A DNA stretch of 64,000 nucleotides from Rhizobiaceae bacterium (GCA_023953845.1 JAMLJC010000001.1:1240001-1304000), one strand, 5' to 3'; positions 8,997 through 17,331 are shown, numbered from the stretch's first letter. The notes: generated from the sequence alone by a model not told the origin. Numbers and translations: made by a program.

Positions 8997-9754
8997 GCTT
9001 CGACACGGCATGGCTCGACCTGCGCGAACCAGCGGATCATGCCGCGCGGGACGGGACTCTTCTGGCTCGGGCGCAGGAACATCTCGCCGGCACGGACAAT
9101 CCGCTTGTCGTGGATCTCGGCTGTGGCACAGGCTCCACATTCAGGGCGCTCGGCGCGGTAAGCACAAAATGGCTACTCATCGACCATGACGAGGCGCTGC
9201 TGGCCGAAGCGCGCCGCCGATGCGGCGCAGACGTTTCGACGGTGGCCCTGGATCTCGGCGACCCGGATCGCATTCCGCTGGATGTCACACGGCTCGTCAC
9301 CGCCTCCGCGCTGATCGATCTCGTCAGCGCGGAATGGATCGACGCCTTTGTCGAGCGGCTCGCGGCGAAACGCGTCGGCCTTTATTCCGCGCTCAACTAC
9401 GATGGCATCATGCAATGGGTTCCCGCCGATGCTGCGGACAGTGCGGTGGTCACGGCATTCAATCGCCACCAGCACGGCGACAAGGGTTTCGGGCCGGCGC
9501 TCGGCCCCCAAGGCGGTTCGCATCTCACAGATGCGTTACGCCGTCATGGCTTTGCGGTGGCGACCGCGCCGAGTCCGTGGATGCTCGACCGGTCACACGC
9601 CGAACTTCAAAGCGTGCTGCTGAAAGGCATCGCCGGCGCGGCAATCGAAGCAGGATGTCAGGAAGCTGTTGGCTGGCTCAATCGCAGGCTGGACGCACTC
9701 CCGAACCTTCGCGGCAGGATCGGCCACCTCGACGTGCTGGCCCTGCCGGCATGA
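8993..9754 (+). CDS. Class I SAM-dependent methyltransferase of the pterin-like cluster
   Basis: The 253-residue protein has the SAM-binding motif VVDLGCGTGSTFRAL near residue 40, an acidic residue at the second strand (LLIDHDEALL), and no other recognisable domain. Its ATG overlaps the glycosyltransferase stop by four bases (ATGA), so the two are probably co-translated. It ends the four-gene set, and a convergent small gene follows at once. The substrate is not evident. By context it methylates the product of the dehydrogenase, PTPS-like protein and glycosyltransferase. Confidence 0.82.
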   Translation: MSFDTAWLDLREPADHAARDGTLLARAQEHLAGTDNPLVVDLGCGTGSTFRALGAVSTKWLLIDHDEALLAEARRRCGADVSTVALDLGDPDRIPLDVTRLVTASALIDLVSAEWIDAFVERLAAKRVGLYSALNYDGIMQWVPADAADSAVVTAFNRHQHGDKGFGPALGPQGGSHLTDALRRHGFAVATAPSPWMLDRSHAELQSVLLKGIAGAAIEAGCQEAVGWLNRRLDALPNLRGRIGHLDVLALPA

Positions 9755-9766
9755 ACGCGCGGATCG

Positions 9767-10048
9767 TCAGCCCGAAAATCCCATCCGCTTCAGCCAGTCT
9801 TTGCCGATGCCCCGGTCGCGAATGATCTTCAACGGGTCCTCCGAATCGAGGCGCGAGCAGATGCGATAGACTTCAAGCGTCTCCGGCCCCATCTCGCCGC
9901 GCTTATAGAAGAACATGGCCGCCGCGTAGCGCGCGCGGCCCGACCATTCCTCGCCGAGCGGCGTGTTGACCAGCGCCCAGTGGTCGGCCGTCTCGGCATC
10001 GTCAATGCGAGGATGCGGATCGGTTCCGTCGCCGGGGGGACGGGCCAT
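9767..10048 (-). CDS. Small conserved-looking hypothetical protein (93 aa)
   Basis: I do not recognise a family. The 93-residue product is hydrophilic, has no signal peptide or membrane segment, and contains WSGRARYAAAMFFYKRGEM followed by a charged C-terminus. The start lies one base after the stop of the GcvT-like gene (TGACATG), so it is probably translated from the same mRNA and works with it. It could be an accessory or regulatory subunit of the demethylase-like enzyme. It ends 12 bp from the convergent methyltransferase stop. Confidence 0.6.
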   Translation of the reverse strand: MARPPGDGTDPHPRIDDAETADHWALVNTPLGEEWSGRARYAAAMFFYKRGEMGPETLEVYRICSRLDSEDPLKIIRDRGIGKDWLKRMGFSG

Positions 10049-10049
10049 G

Positions 10050-11270
10050 TCAGCGCTCGCCGGGCGGGTTGGCGGTGCGGCGGTCGAGTTTTATGAAAGG
10101 GCGCGGCACGACACGCGCGCGCTTCATCAATTTCTGATATTGCAGCTCCCGCATCGCGTAGATCTCGACCCAGAGATCGTCCACGACCGTGTCACCGTAG
10201 GGCCGCGCGAGGCTGGCGATGGCGATGTTGCGCTTGGCCGTCGGCGACCAGATCGCGGCGCTGACCAGCCCGACCTCCGTCAGCTTCCGATGGTAGACGA
10301 TGGCGTGCTCGGCCGGCACGTTGCCGTCGATCTCCAGCCCGACCAGCACGCAGCGCAGGGCGCGTTTGCGGCGCGCTTCGAGGATGGCGCGACGGCCATT
10401 GAAATGCCCCTTCTTCCCGTCGACCATGAAACCGAGACCGATCTCGGCCGGCATGCGCACCCGGTCCTGCCGGACGGCATGTTCTGCGGTCACGAAATCG
10501 GCATTGGCGACGATCAGCCCCGCCTCGATACGGGCGCGGTTCAGCGCCGTGTAGCCGATGGCGCGGATGCCATGCAGCTTTCCGGCCTCAAACAGCCGGT
10601 CCCAGAGGGAGAGCGCCAGTTCCGCCGGTACGAAAAGTTCGTAGCCGAGGTCTCCCGTGAAACCGGTCCGGGAGATGGTCACGCTTCCACCCTCATGTGG
10701 AAACTCGGCAAGATCGAAAATCTTCAGCCGTTCGACGCCTGCGAAGCCGGCGTCGCGCAGCACCGCATAGGATGTCGGCCCCTGCAGGGCGAGGCCGGCG
10801 ACGGCTTCCGTTTCCTCCTCGACGGCGACGTCGAGACCCATGGCGCTGTCCAGCAGCCAGGGCAGTTGGCGTTCCTGGCAGCAGAGCCGAAAGCGCGTCT
10901 CCGACAGGCGGAACAGCGTGCCGTCGTCCAGCACATGGCCTTCGTCGTCGCACCAGGCCGTATAGTGCACGCGGCCGGCGGCCAGCTTCGCCACGTCGCG
11001 CAGCGTCACCTTGTTGCAGAGCGCTTCGGCGTCGGGACCCTCGATCCGGTATTTCACCATGGGCGAGATGTCGAAGACCGCCGCCTGGCTGCGGATGGCG
11101 AAATATTCCAGTTCCTCGTCCCACAACGAATGCGGCGCGCGATAGCCGCCCCATGAGTACCAGTCGTTGGTCTTCGCCAGCGCGTCGATGCGCGGCTGGA
11201 ACGGCGTGTCCAGGCGCAGGGTGCGGAAGTGGAGTTGAGCGGGAGTGTGTGGGGACTGGAGCATCGTCAT
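10050..11270 (-). CDS. Aminomethyltransferase (GcvT)-family protein
   Basis: This 406-residue protein belongs to the GcvT/DmdA folate-dependent fold, slightly longer than glycine-cleavage T protein (about 360-370). FRTGDLGYE-like ISRTGFTGDLGYELFVP near residue 200 and YTALNRARIEAGL near 245 are family-typical. No gcvH or gcvP is near. With two flavoproteins upstream and a small partner gene downstream, it more likely moves a methyl or methylene group from a methylated amine or sulfur compound to tetrahydrofolate than acts in glycine cleavage. The substrate is inferred only. The start context after the inverted repeat is unremarkable. Confidence 0.82.
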   Translation of the reverse strand: MTMLQSPHTPAQLHFRTLRLDTPFQPRIDALAKTNDWYSWGGYRAPHSLWDEELEYFAIRSQAAVFDISPMVKYRIEGPDAEALCNKVTLRDVAKLAAGRVHYTAWCDDEGHVLDDGTLFRLSETRFRLCCQERQLPWLLDSAMGLDVAVEEETEAVAGLALQGPTSYAVLRDAGFAGVERLKIFDLAEFPHEGGSVTISRTGFTGDLGYELFVPAELALSLWDRLFEAGKLHGIRAIGYTALNRARIEAGLIVANADFVTAEHAVRQDRVRMPAEIGLGFMVDGKKGHFNGRRAILEARRKRALRCVLVGLEIDGNVPAEHAIVYHRKLTEVGLVSAAIWSPTAKRNIAIASLARPYGDTVVDDLWVEIYAMRELQYQKLMKRARVVPRPFIKLDRRTANPPGER

Positions 11271-11295
11271 TCGAGAATGCTCCGGCCGTCAAAGG

Positions 11296-11389
11296 ACCCC
11301 CACCCCTTACCCCTCCCCACAAGGGGGAGGGGGGCGTCGACGTTGCAGAATCCCCCTCCCCCTTGTGGGGAGGGGTAAGGGGTGGGGGT
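11296..11389. repeat. Long near-perfect inverted repeat between two genes
   Basis: Arms at 11296-11334 and 11351-11389 are 39 bases each and match at all but the innermost base, separated by a 16-base spacer. Each arm contains a smaller palindrome (CCCCTCCCC, ACAA, GGGGGAGGGG). Similar C/G-rich intergenic palindromes occur in many copies in alphaproteobacterial genomes. It lies between the flavoprotein gene and the GcvT-like gene on the minus strand and could fold in mRNA to a very stable hairpin. No T-run follows, so it is not a standard terminator; it may stabilise or attenuate the transcript. Confidence 0.9.
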
Positions 11390-11400
11390 AAGTCTCGCCA

Positions 11401-12960
11401 TCATCGCTGCCCCAAAATCCGCCTTGCCGCGTTCAATCCCGGCACGCCGGAAACACCGCCGCCCGGATGCGAACCGGCGCCGCAGAGGAGCAGCCCCTCG
11501 ATCGGCGTGTCGTAGCCCGACCAGCCGGAGACCGGCCGCGACATCAGCATCTGGTCGGCCTGCAACTCGCCGTGGTGCCAGTGACCGCCGGGCATGCTGT
11601 AGCGCGTTTCGATGTCCAACGGCGTCAGGAGTTCCAAGTGCAGCACGAAAGCGCCGATGCCCGGCGCGTGGCGTTTGAGCTGCGCCATGATGGCGGAAAG
11701 CAGCTTAGGCTTGCCGCTTTCCCAGCCCTCCTTCAGCGCATAGGGAGCGAACTGGACATTGGCCGACAGCACGCATCCGCCTTCCGGCGCGAGCGACGGA
11801 TCAGCCACGTTCGGCAGAGCGATCTCCATCACTGGCTCCGGGGAAAATCCACCATACTTTGCGGGATTGAACGCCCGTTCGACATGATCGGCCGATGGCG
11901 CGATCACCAGCCGGCCATTCAGGAATTCTGGCGCAACGCCATCGAACTGCGGCACGCGCGCGAGCGCCAGATGAAGTTTCGCGACATTGCCCTTCATCCG
12001 GATGTTCGTGACCTTGCGCACAAAGCCCGTGTCGAGATGGCGCGTGCCGACAAGATCGAGAAAGGTCGCGCGCGGATTGATGGCCGACAAGATCGTCTTC
12101 GCGCGCAGTTCCTCGCCGGACGCGAGCACAACGCCGGCCGCGCGATCGCCATCGAGCACGATCCTTGAAACCGCCGCTCCGGTACGGACCGTCGCGCCGC
12201 TCGCCACGGCCGCCTTCTGTATCGCCTCGGCCACCGCCCCCATGCCACCTGTGGGCACGATCTGCACAACGGCCGCCCCGGCGACCTCTCCGGCAAGGCG
12301 GTAGTAAAGGCCGAGCAGCGATGTCGGCGAACGCGGGCCGAGATGGCACCCAAGCACCGCGTCGAAGGCCAGCAATCCGCGCAAGCGCTCGTCTTCCAGA
12401 TGCTCGTCCAGAACGTCGGTGACGTTCATCAGCAGCATCCGCAGGAAGTCGCGCATGTCCTCCCTGCCGAGCTTCTTGAGCGACCAGCCGAGCTTCGCGA
12501 GGCCCGCCCCTTCGCCCAAAGACATACTTCCGGGATCGGGCGGCCGGCGCGTCATCAGCGGTCTGAGAATGGCGGCGTAGCGCATGAGCTGCGCCCGCAA
12601 AGCCTGCCATGCTTTTTCTTCCGCCGCGGACGTCCCCGTCAGGCTCTCGCCATAGGCGCCGTGCAAAATGAGCGGAGCGGCGTTCCCGGAAAGGGCTACG
12701 GTAGGTGCGAAATCCTTCGCCTCGAACCCGAGCCCATGCCTGCCGAGATCAAGCGCCCTGAAAACGTCCGGATGAAGCCGGTTCAGCACATGCGCCGTCG
12801 ACGCGCGAAAACCCGGCGCGAATTCTTCCGTGCGCGCCGGGCCGCCTACTTCCTCCGCGGCTTCCAACACGACCACCTTGCGCCCCGCCTTGGCAAGAAC
12901 CGCGGCGGCGACGAGGCCGTTATGGCCCCCGCCGATGACGATCACATCAGATGACGTCAT
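11401..12960 (-). CDS. FAD-dependent oxidoreductase, PYROXD2/phytoene desaturase-like (second copy)
   Basis: The 519-residue protein begins with a dinucleotide-binding motif (VIVIGGGHNGLVAAAVL, then a glutamate at the second strand) and ends with GLLLCGAGSHPGGGVSGVPG and NAARRIL, a pattern of COG1233 flavoproteins. ATG 12960 is chosen; a GTG three codons upstream is also in frame. The start overlaps the stop of the upstream homologue by 14 bp, so the two flavoproteins are probably co-translated and may form a hetero-oligomer. Carotenoid genes are absent, so phytoene desaturation is unlikely. A role in oxidising a methylated amine is inferred from the neighbours. Confidence 0.85.
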   Translation of the reverse strand: MTSSDVIVIGGGHNGLVAAAVLAKAGRKVVVLEAAEEVGGPARTEEFAPGFRASTAHVLNRLHPDVFRALDLGRHGLGFEAKDFAPTVALSGNAAPLILHGAYGESLTGTSAAEEKAWQALRAQLMRYAAILRPLMTRRPPDPGSMSLGEGAGLAKLGWSLKKLGREDMRDFLRMLLMNVTDVLDEHLEDERLRGLLAFDAVLGCHLGPRSPTSLLGLYYRLAGEVAGAAVVQIVPTGGMGAVAEAIQKAAVASGATVRTGAAVSRIVLDGDRAAGVVLASGEELRAKTILSAINPRATFLDLVGTRHLDTGFVRKVTNIRMKGNVAKLHLALARVPQFDGVAPEFLNGRLVIAPSADHVERAFNPAKYGGFSPEPVMEIALPNVADPSLAPEGGCVLSANVQFAPYALKEGWESGKPKLLSAIMAQLKRHAPGIGAFVLHLELLTPLDIETRYSMPGGHWHHGELQADQMLMSRPVSGWSGYDTPIEGLLLCGAGSHPGGGVSGVPGLNAARRILGQR

Positions 12961-14566
12961 GGGCGTCACTCATGTGATGGGTCGGCCTTGCGAGGTCGCG
13001 CAGGATTTCGACTGCCGCATTGCGACCGGGCGCGCCCATGACGCCGCCGCCCGGATGGGTCGAGGAGCCGCACATATAAAGCCCGCCGACGGGCGAGCGG
13101 TATTGTGCATAGCCGGGCACCGGCCGGTTGAAGAGGAGCTGGTCGAAGGTCAGCTCGCCCTGAAAGATGTTACCTTCGGTCAGGCCGGTCTCGGCCTCGA
13201 TTTCGCGGGGCGTGCGCACCTCCATATGCACGATGCGGTCACGGAAGCCCGGCGAGTATTCGGCGATCTGGGAAATCACGCTCTCCGCAAAACCGTCACG
13301 GTCGGCGTCCGTCCACTCGCGGCCGGTGATCTTCGGCGGCGCATATTGCACGAAGCAGCTCATGAAGTGTTTTCCCGGCGCCGCCATGGTGGGGTCGAGC
13401 GTCGTCGGGATCACCATGTCTAGGAAGGGATCGGCCGACCATGTCCCGGCCTTCCAGTCGTCATAGGCGCGCTCCATGCGCTCGACGGAATCGGTAAAAT
13501 GCATGTCGCCGCGATAGCAGGGCGAGTCGTCGGGCAGCGCCGGAAACACCGGCATCGAATCCAGCGCGATGTTCACCTTGCCGGACGAACCCCGTATCTT
13601 GAAGTTTTTCACCCGCCTGAGAAAAATGTCGGGCAGCTCCCTTTCTTCGACAAGCTTGAGAAAGGTGCGCTTGACGTCGGCGTTCGACACGACGAGCTTG
13701 CCGGGGATCTCATCGCCGCCGGCGAGCACGACGCCTCTCGCCTTGCCGCCCTTCACCAGCACGCGCTCCACCTCCGCGCCGGTGCGGATCGTGCCGCCGG
13801 CGGCGCGGAAGGAATCTGCCAGCGCCTTCGTCACCGCGCCCATGCCGCCCCGCGCATAGCCCCATGCGCCCACGGACCCGTCGACCTCGCCCATATAGTG
13901 GTGAAGCAGCACATAGGCCGTGCCGGGCGACATCGGCCCGAGCGCGGTGCCGATGATGCCCGACAGCGCGAAATTCGCCTTGATGACGTCGGTCTCGAAA
14001 TACTCGTCCAGAAAATCCGAGATCGACATGGTCCAGAAGCGCAGCGTCAGCGCCATTTCGTCCGCTGCGAGGCCGGCGAACTTCCTGCCGAGATAGAGAA
14101 GTTCACCGATGTCGCGCGGCCGGAAGCTGGTGGGATCGGGCGCGGTGCGCATCAGCAGCGGCTGGATGAAGCGGCATTGCCGCGTCACGTCGCGCGCGTA
14201 GCGGTCATAGGCCTCCGCGTCGCGCTTCGAGAAGCGGGCGAATTCGCGCCGGTGCGCGTCATGGTCGCGATAGTTGGCGAGATAGTCGCCGTCGCGTGTG
14301 AACACCGCGCCGCCCTCATAGGGGATCACCTGCAGGCCGAAGCGCGGCAGTTCGAGATCGCGCATGATCTCGGGCCTGAAAAGGGAGCAGACATAGGAGC
14401 AGTTCGAGTAGAGGAAGCCGGGCGTGAGTTCGCGGCTGGTCGCCGCACCGCCGAGCCAGTCGTTCTTCTCAACGACGAGCACGTCGAGGCCGGCGCGCTG
14501 GAGATAGCACGCATTGACGAGCCCGTTGTGGCCGCCGCCGATGACGATCGCGTCCCAGATCTTCAT
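12947..14566 (-). CDS. FAD-dependent oxidoreductase, PYROXD2/phytoene desaturase-like (first copy)
   Basis: This 539-residue flavoprotein is a paralogue of the one just downstream. It has AIVIGGGHNGLVNACYL and VVEKNDWLGGAATSRE at the N-terminus and GLYMCGSSTHPGGGVMGAPG near the C-terminus, placing the FAD site at both ends as in the amine-oxidase/phytoene-desaturase fold. It is the promoter-proximal gene of the minus-strand operon (two flavoproteins, GcvT-like protein, small protein). The 149-bp region upstream, shared with the divergent methyltransferase, holds a BetI-like palindrome, so it may be co-regulated with the plus-strand genes. Confidence 0.85.
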   Translation of the reverse strand: MKIWDAIVIGGGHNGLVNACYLQRAGLDVLVVEKNDWLGGAATSRELTPGFLYSNCSYVCSLFRPEIMRDLELPRFGLQVIPYEGGAVFTRDGDYLANYRDHDAHRREFARFSKRDAEAYDRYARDVTRQCRFIQPLLMRTAPDPTSFRPRDIGELLYLGRKFAGLAADEMALTLRFWTMSISDFLDEYFETDVIKANFALSGIIGTALGPMSPGTAYVLLHHYMGEVDGSVGAWGYARGGMGAVTKALADSFRAAGGTIRTGAEVERVLVKGGKARGVVLAGGDEIPGKLVVSNADVKRTFLKLVEERELPDIFLRRVKNFKIRGSSGKVNIALDSMPVFPALPDDSPCYRGDMHFTDSVERMERAYDDWKAGTWSADPFLDMVIPTTLDPTMAAPGKHFMSCFVQYAPPKITGREWTDADRDGFAESVISQIAEYSPGFRDRIVHMEVRTPREIEAETGLTEGNIFQGELTFDQLLFNRPVPGYAQYRSPVGGLYMCGSSTHPGGGVMGAPGRNAAVEILRDLARPTHHMSDAHDVI

Positions 14567-14626
14567 GTCATAGCTTCCATCGTGGCAGGGAATTTCGCAC
14601 GGCCCACAAACATTTGTCCAGTCATA

Positions 14627-14642
14627 TTGAATGAACGTTCAA
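14627..14642. promoter_or_regulatory. Candidate BetI/TetR-type operator
   Basis: TTGAATGAACGTTCAA lies in the divergent intergenic region 14567-14715. Its core TGAACGTTCA (14632-14641) is a perfect ten-base palindrome. It closely resembles the BetI operator of bet genes (an ATTGA...GACGTTCAAT pattern). The gene at 15514 encodes a BetI-like repressor, so autoregulation together with both divergent units is the simplest reading. Binding is inferred. Confidence 0.6.
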
Positions 14643-14715
14643 CAAACAAATCTTGCGTTCGCGGCGGAATTCGCTAGTCTCGACGGACGAATTCGATGGC
14701 GCAAGCGGAGATTCC

Positions 14716-15507
14716 GTGAACCAAGCCGCCGCTGAACCGGAATATGACGACACCGCCATTCGCTTCCTCGAGGCGCTTTGGGGCGATGGCTATCTGTCGC
14801 CCGGCGGTCCGGAGGAAGTCGATCGCGTGATCGCCGGCTTGCCGCTCGCGGGGAAGAGTGTGCTGGATATCGGCTGCGGCGCGGGTGGCGTGACGCTGCA
14901 TCTCGCCGCCAGCCATGGAGCCGGCCACGCGACCGGCTACGACGTGGAGCTACCGGTGATCGCCGCCGCCCGGCAGCGCGCACGCAAGGCCGGCCTGTCG
15001 GACAGGCTCGACTTCGTCCATGGGCCGCCCGGTCCCTTGCCTTTCGCCGACGACAGCTTTGACGTCGTCTTTTCCAAGGACGCGATGCTCCACGTTGCGG
15101 ACAAGGATGCGCTCCTTGCAGAAATTTTCCGTGTCCTCAAACCTGGGGGTGCGCTCGCGGCCAGCGACTGGCTGATCGGCCATGACAGCGAGCCATCGAC
15201 CGACATGAAGGCCTATGTCGCGGCCGAAGGCCTGTCTTTCAGCATGGCCTCGCCCGACCGCTACCGGCTGGCGATGGAACGCGCGGGGTTTGAAGACATT
15301 GTCCTCACCGATCGCAATGGCTGGTATCGCGAGACCGCGCGCGGCGAACTGGAACGTCTCAAGGGACCGCTCTACGAGGCCGTGTCGCGAACCATCGGAA
15401 AGGAATATGTCGACAAGAATATCCGCACGTGGGAGGCGATGCAGAAGGTGCTTGACAGCGGCGAGCACCGGCCCACTCATCTGCGCGCCCGGAAGCCAGA
15501 CCGGTAG
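14716..15507 (+). CDS. Class I SAM-dependent methyltransferase next to BetI-like regulator
   Basis: The 263-residue protein has VLDIGCGAGGVTLHLA near residue 55, GYDVE at the next strand and LPFADDSFDVVFSKDAMLHV near 110, as in UbiE/phosphoethanolamine N-methyltransferase-like enzymes. A GTG at 14716 with GGAG five bases before it is the likely start; the frame is open 21 codons further up, reaching the operator region. A TetR regulator of BetI type follows seven bases later. The context suggests methyl transfer to or from an amine compound such as a betaine or its precursor, but this is inference. Confidence 0.8.
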   Translation: MNQAAAEPEYDDTAIRFLEALWGDGYLSPGGPEEVDRVIAGLPLAGKSVLDIGCGAGGVTLHLAASHGAGHATGYDVELPVIAAARQRARKAGLSDRLDFVHGPPGPLPFADDSFDVVFSKDAMLHVADKDALLAEIFRVLKPGGALAASDWLIGHDSEPSTDMKAYVAAEGLSFSMASPDRYRLAMERAGFEDIVLTDRNGWYRETARGELERLKGPLYEAVSRTIGKEYVDKNIRTWEAMQKVLDSGEHRPTHLRARKPDR

Positions 15508-15513
15508 CCGGCG

Positions 15514-16230
15514 ATGTGGAGCACGGTCGCACAGATGAAGACTTCGGCGCTCAGGGCGGCTGCGGCCGAATCCGACGGCAGGGCGGAGATCGAGAGACGA
15601 GGCCGCAAGGCATCGAAGGAAACGCGCCGCCAGCAACTGATCGAGGCGACGATCGATTCGCTTGCGCGGCGCGGCTATTCCGAAACGACGATGGCGGATG
15701 TCGCGGATGGCGCCGGGCTGTCCCGGGGCATCGTAAACTTCCATTTCGAAAGCAAGGAAAAGCTGCTCGTCGCCACGCTGCAATACATGGCTGATGAGTA
15801 TTCCGCCCATTGGCGTGCTGCCCTGCTGAAGGCCGGGCAGGAGCCCGCAAGCCAGCTCCGGGCTCTGGTCGCCGCCGATTTCGACCGCTCGATCTGCAAC
15901 AAGCGCAAGCTTGCCGCCTGGTGCGCCTTCTGGGGCGAGGCGAAGTCGCGTCCCACCTATCAGGCGCTGTGCGGCGCACGCGATGAGGCCTACCAGCGTC
16001 AGTTCGTCGAACTCTGCGTCAGCCTCAGGGACGAAGCCGGCTACGCTTACGATCCGGAAGCGACGGCGCTGGGCTTGAGCGCCATGCTCGAAGGACTTTG
16101 GCTGCGGCTGATGATGGGCACCGAGCGCGTGAGCCGCGAGAGCGCGTTGCGCACGGCGATGGAATACCTCACCTCGGTATTCCCGAAGCATTATCCGCGC
16201 ATGGCCGCACGGCCGAAACAGATCGCATAA
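15514..16230 (+). CDS. BetI-like TetR-family transcriptional regulator
   Basis: The 238-residue protein has a TetR helix-turn-helix near residues 35-80 (ATIDSLARRGYSETTMADVA, then GLSRGIVNFHFESKEKL). Its ligand domain carries CAFWGEAKSRPTYQ and LSAMLEGLWLRLMMG, which match BetI, the choline-sensing repressor. No betA or betB is present here. It probably binds the palindrome at 14627-14642 and controls the divergent units. ATG 15514 is used. ATG 15535 is an equally good alternative, and neither has a strong ribosome binding site. The effector is presumably a quaternary or methylated amine. Confidence 0.83.
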   Translation: MWSTVAQMKTSALRAAAAESDGRAEIERRGRKASKETRRQQLIEATIDSLARRGYSETTMADVADGAGLSRGIVNFHFESKEKLLVATLQYMADEYSAHWRAALLKAGQEPASQLRALVAADFDRSICNKRKLAAWCAFWGEAKSRPTYQALCGARDEAYQRQFVELCVSLRDEAGYAYDPEATALGLSAMLEGLWLRLMMGTERVSRESALRTAMEYLTSVFPKHYPRMAARPKQIA

Positions 16231-16248
16231 CCAGAGAGGGGAACCGCA

Positions 16249-17331
16249 ATGACGGGTTTGACACGACGTTTGGCACTGGCGCTGACGTTGGCGAGTGCGC
16301 TCGCCGGCGGAATGTCGGCCGGGGCGCGGGCGGAGGATTCCGAACTGATCATCTTCGACTGGTCGGGCTACGAGGACCCGTCCTTCCACCCGAAATACAC
16401 CGAGAAACATGGCGACTCTCCGACCTTCACCTTCTTCGGCGACGAGGACGAGGCCTTCGAGAAGGTGCGCTCGGGCTTCAAGGCCGACCTTGGCCATCCC
16501 TGTTCGCAGAGTGTGGTGAAGTGGCGCGAGGCCGGCCTGTTGCAGCCGCTCGACACGTCGAGGATCGAGGGATGGGGGGACCTCAATCCGGCAATCATGA
16601 AGATGAAGGATCTCGTCACCTCGGCGGATGGGCAAGTCTGGTTCATGCCCTGGGACTGGGGCAATTCGCTGCTCACCTACAATCCCGAAAAGGTTCCGGC
16701 CGAGGATATCAAGTCGCTGAAGATCCTGGCCGATCCCAGATACAAGGACCGCGTGTCCATTCCCGACAATGTCGACGACGCCTATGCGCTGGCGGCGTTG
16801 GCCATCGGCATGAAGGACTGGACGACGATGACCGACGACCAGTTCAGGCAGGCGTCCGACTTCCTGCGCGAGGTCCACAAGAACGTGCGCCTCTACTGGA
16901 CCGACAACACCGACATCGTTCAGGCGATAGGCGGCGGCGAGGTCGATCTCGCCTGGGCCTGGAACGACGCCGCCGCGCAGCTTCAGGTACAGGGCATGGA
17001 TATCAGGAGCACGCGCGACACGGCCGAAGGCTCGTCCACCTGGGTCTGCGGCTATGTCCGCTACAAGGATGCGCCGGGCAGCGCCGACAAGGCCTACGAT
17101 TATCTGAGCGCGATCAACCAGCCGGAAGTCGCGACCTTCCTGCTTTCCGACTGGGGCTACGGCCATGCGAACGCCAAGGCGATGGCGGAGATCGATCCGA
17201 AGGTCGTCGCCGAGAAGGGCTATGCGGATGTCGACAAGTTCCTCGACAGGACGCTCTTCCAGACGCCGCTCAATCCCGACCTCAAGCTGAAGATGATCGC
17301 CGAGTTCGAGAAGATCAAGGCCGGATATTGA
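16249..17331 (+). CDS. Periplasmic substrate-binding protein of spermidine/putrescine (PotD) type, orphan
   Basis: The 360-residue protein starts with a signal peptide (positively charged start, hydrophobic stretch to about residue 22, cleavage probably after ARA near 28). The mature part has the bacterial solute-binding family 1 fold, with ELIIFDWSGYEDP near the start and WFMPWDWGNSLLTYN near residue 130, as in PotD/SpuD. It should capture a cationic amine in the periplasm. It lies 18 bp after the BetI-like gene with a GAGAGGGG site. No permease or ATPase gene follows, so it must share a membrane complex encoded elsewhere or serve as a sensor. Confidence 0.85.
   Translation: MTGLTRRLALALTLASALAGGMSAGARAEDSELIIFDWSGYEDPSFHPKYTEKHGDSPTFTFFGDEDEAFEKVRSGFKADLGHPCSQSVVKWREAGLLQPLDTSRIEGWGDLNPAIMKMKDLVTSADGQVWFMPWDWGNSLLTYNPEKVPAEDIKSLKILADPRYKDRVSIPDNVDDAYALAALAIGMKDWTTMTDDQFRQASDFLREVHKNVRLYWTDNTDIVQAIGGGEVDLAWAWNDAAAQLQVQGMDIRSTRDTAEGSSTWVCGYVRYKDAPGSADKAYDYLSAINQPEVATFLLSDWGYGHANAKAMAEIDPKVVAEKGYADVDKFLDRTLFQTPLNPDLKLKMIAEFEKIKAGY

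Noticed and set aside
11401..14566. Carotenoid biosynthesis locus from phytoene-desaturase similarity
   Set aside because: No crtB, crtE or cyclase gene is present, and both proteins fit the PYROXD2-like group better.
14950..17166. 738-codon minus-strand frame across the methyltransferase, BetI-like and binding-protein genes
   Set aside because: It overlaps three well-supported plus-strand genes and has no homology signature.
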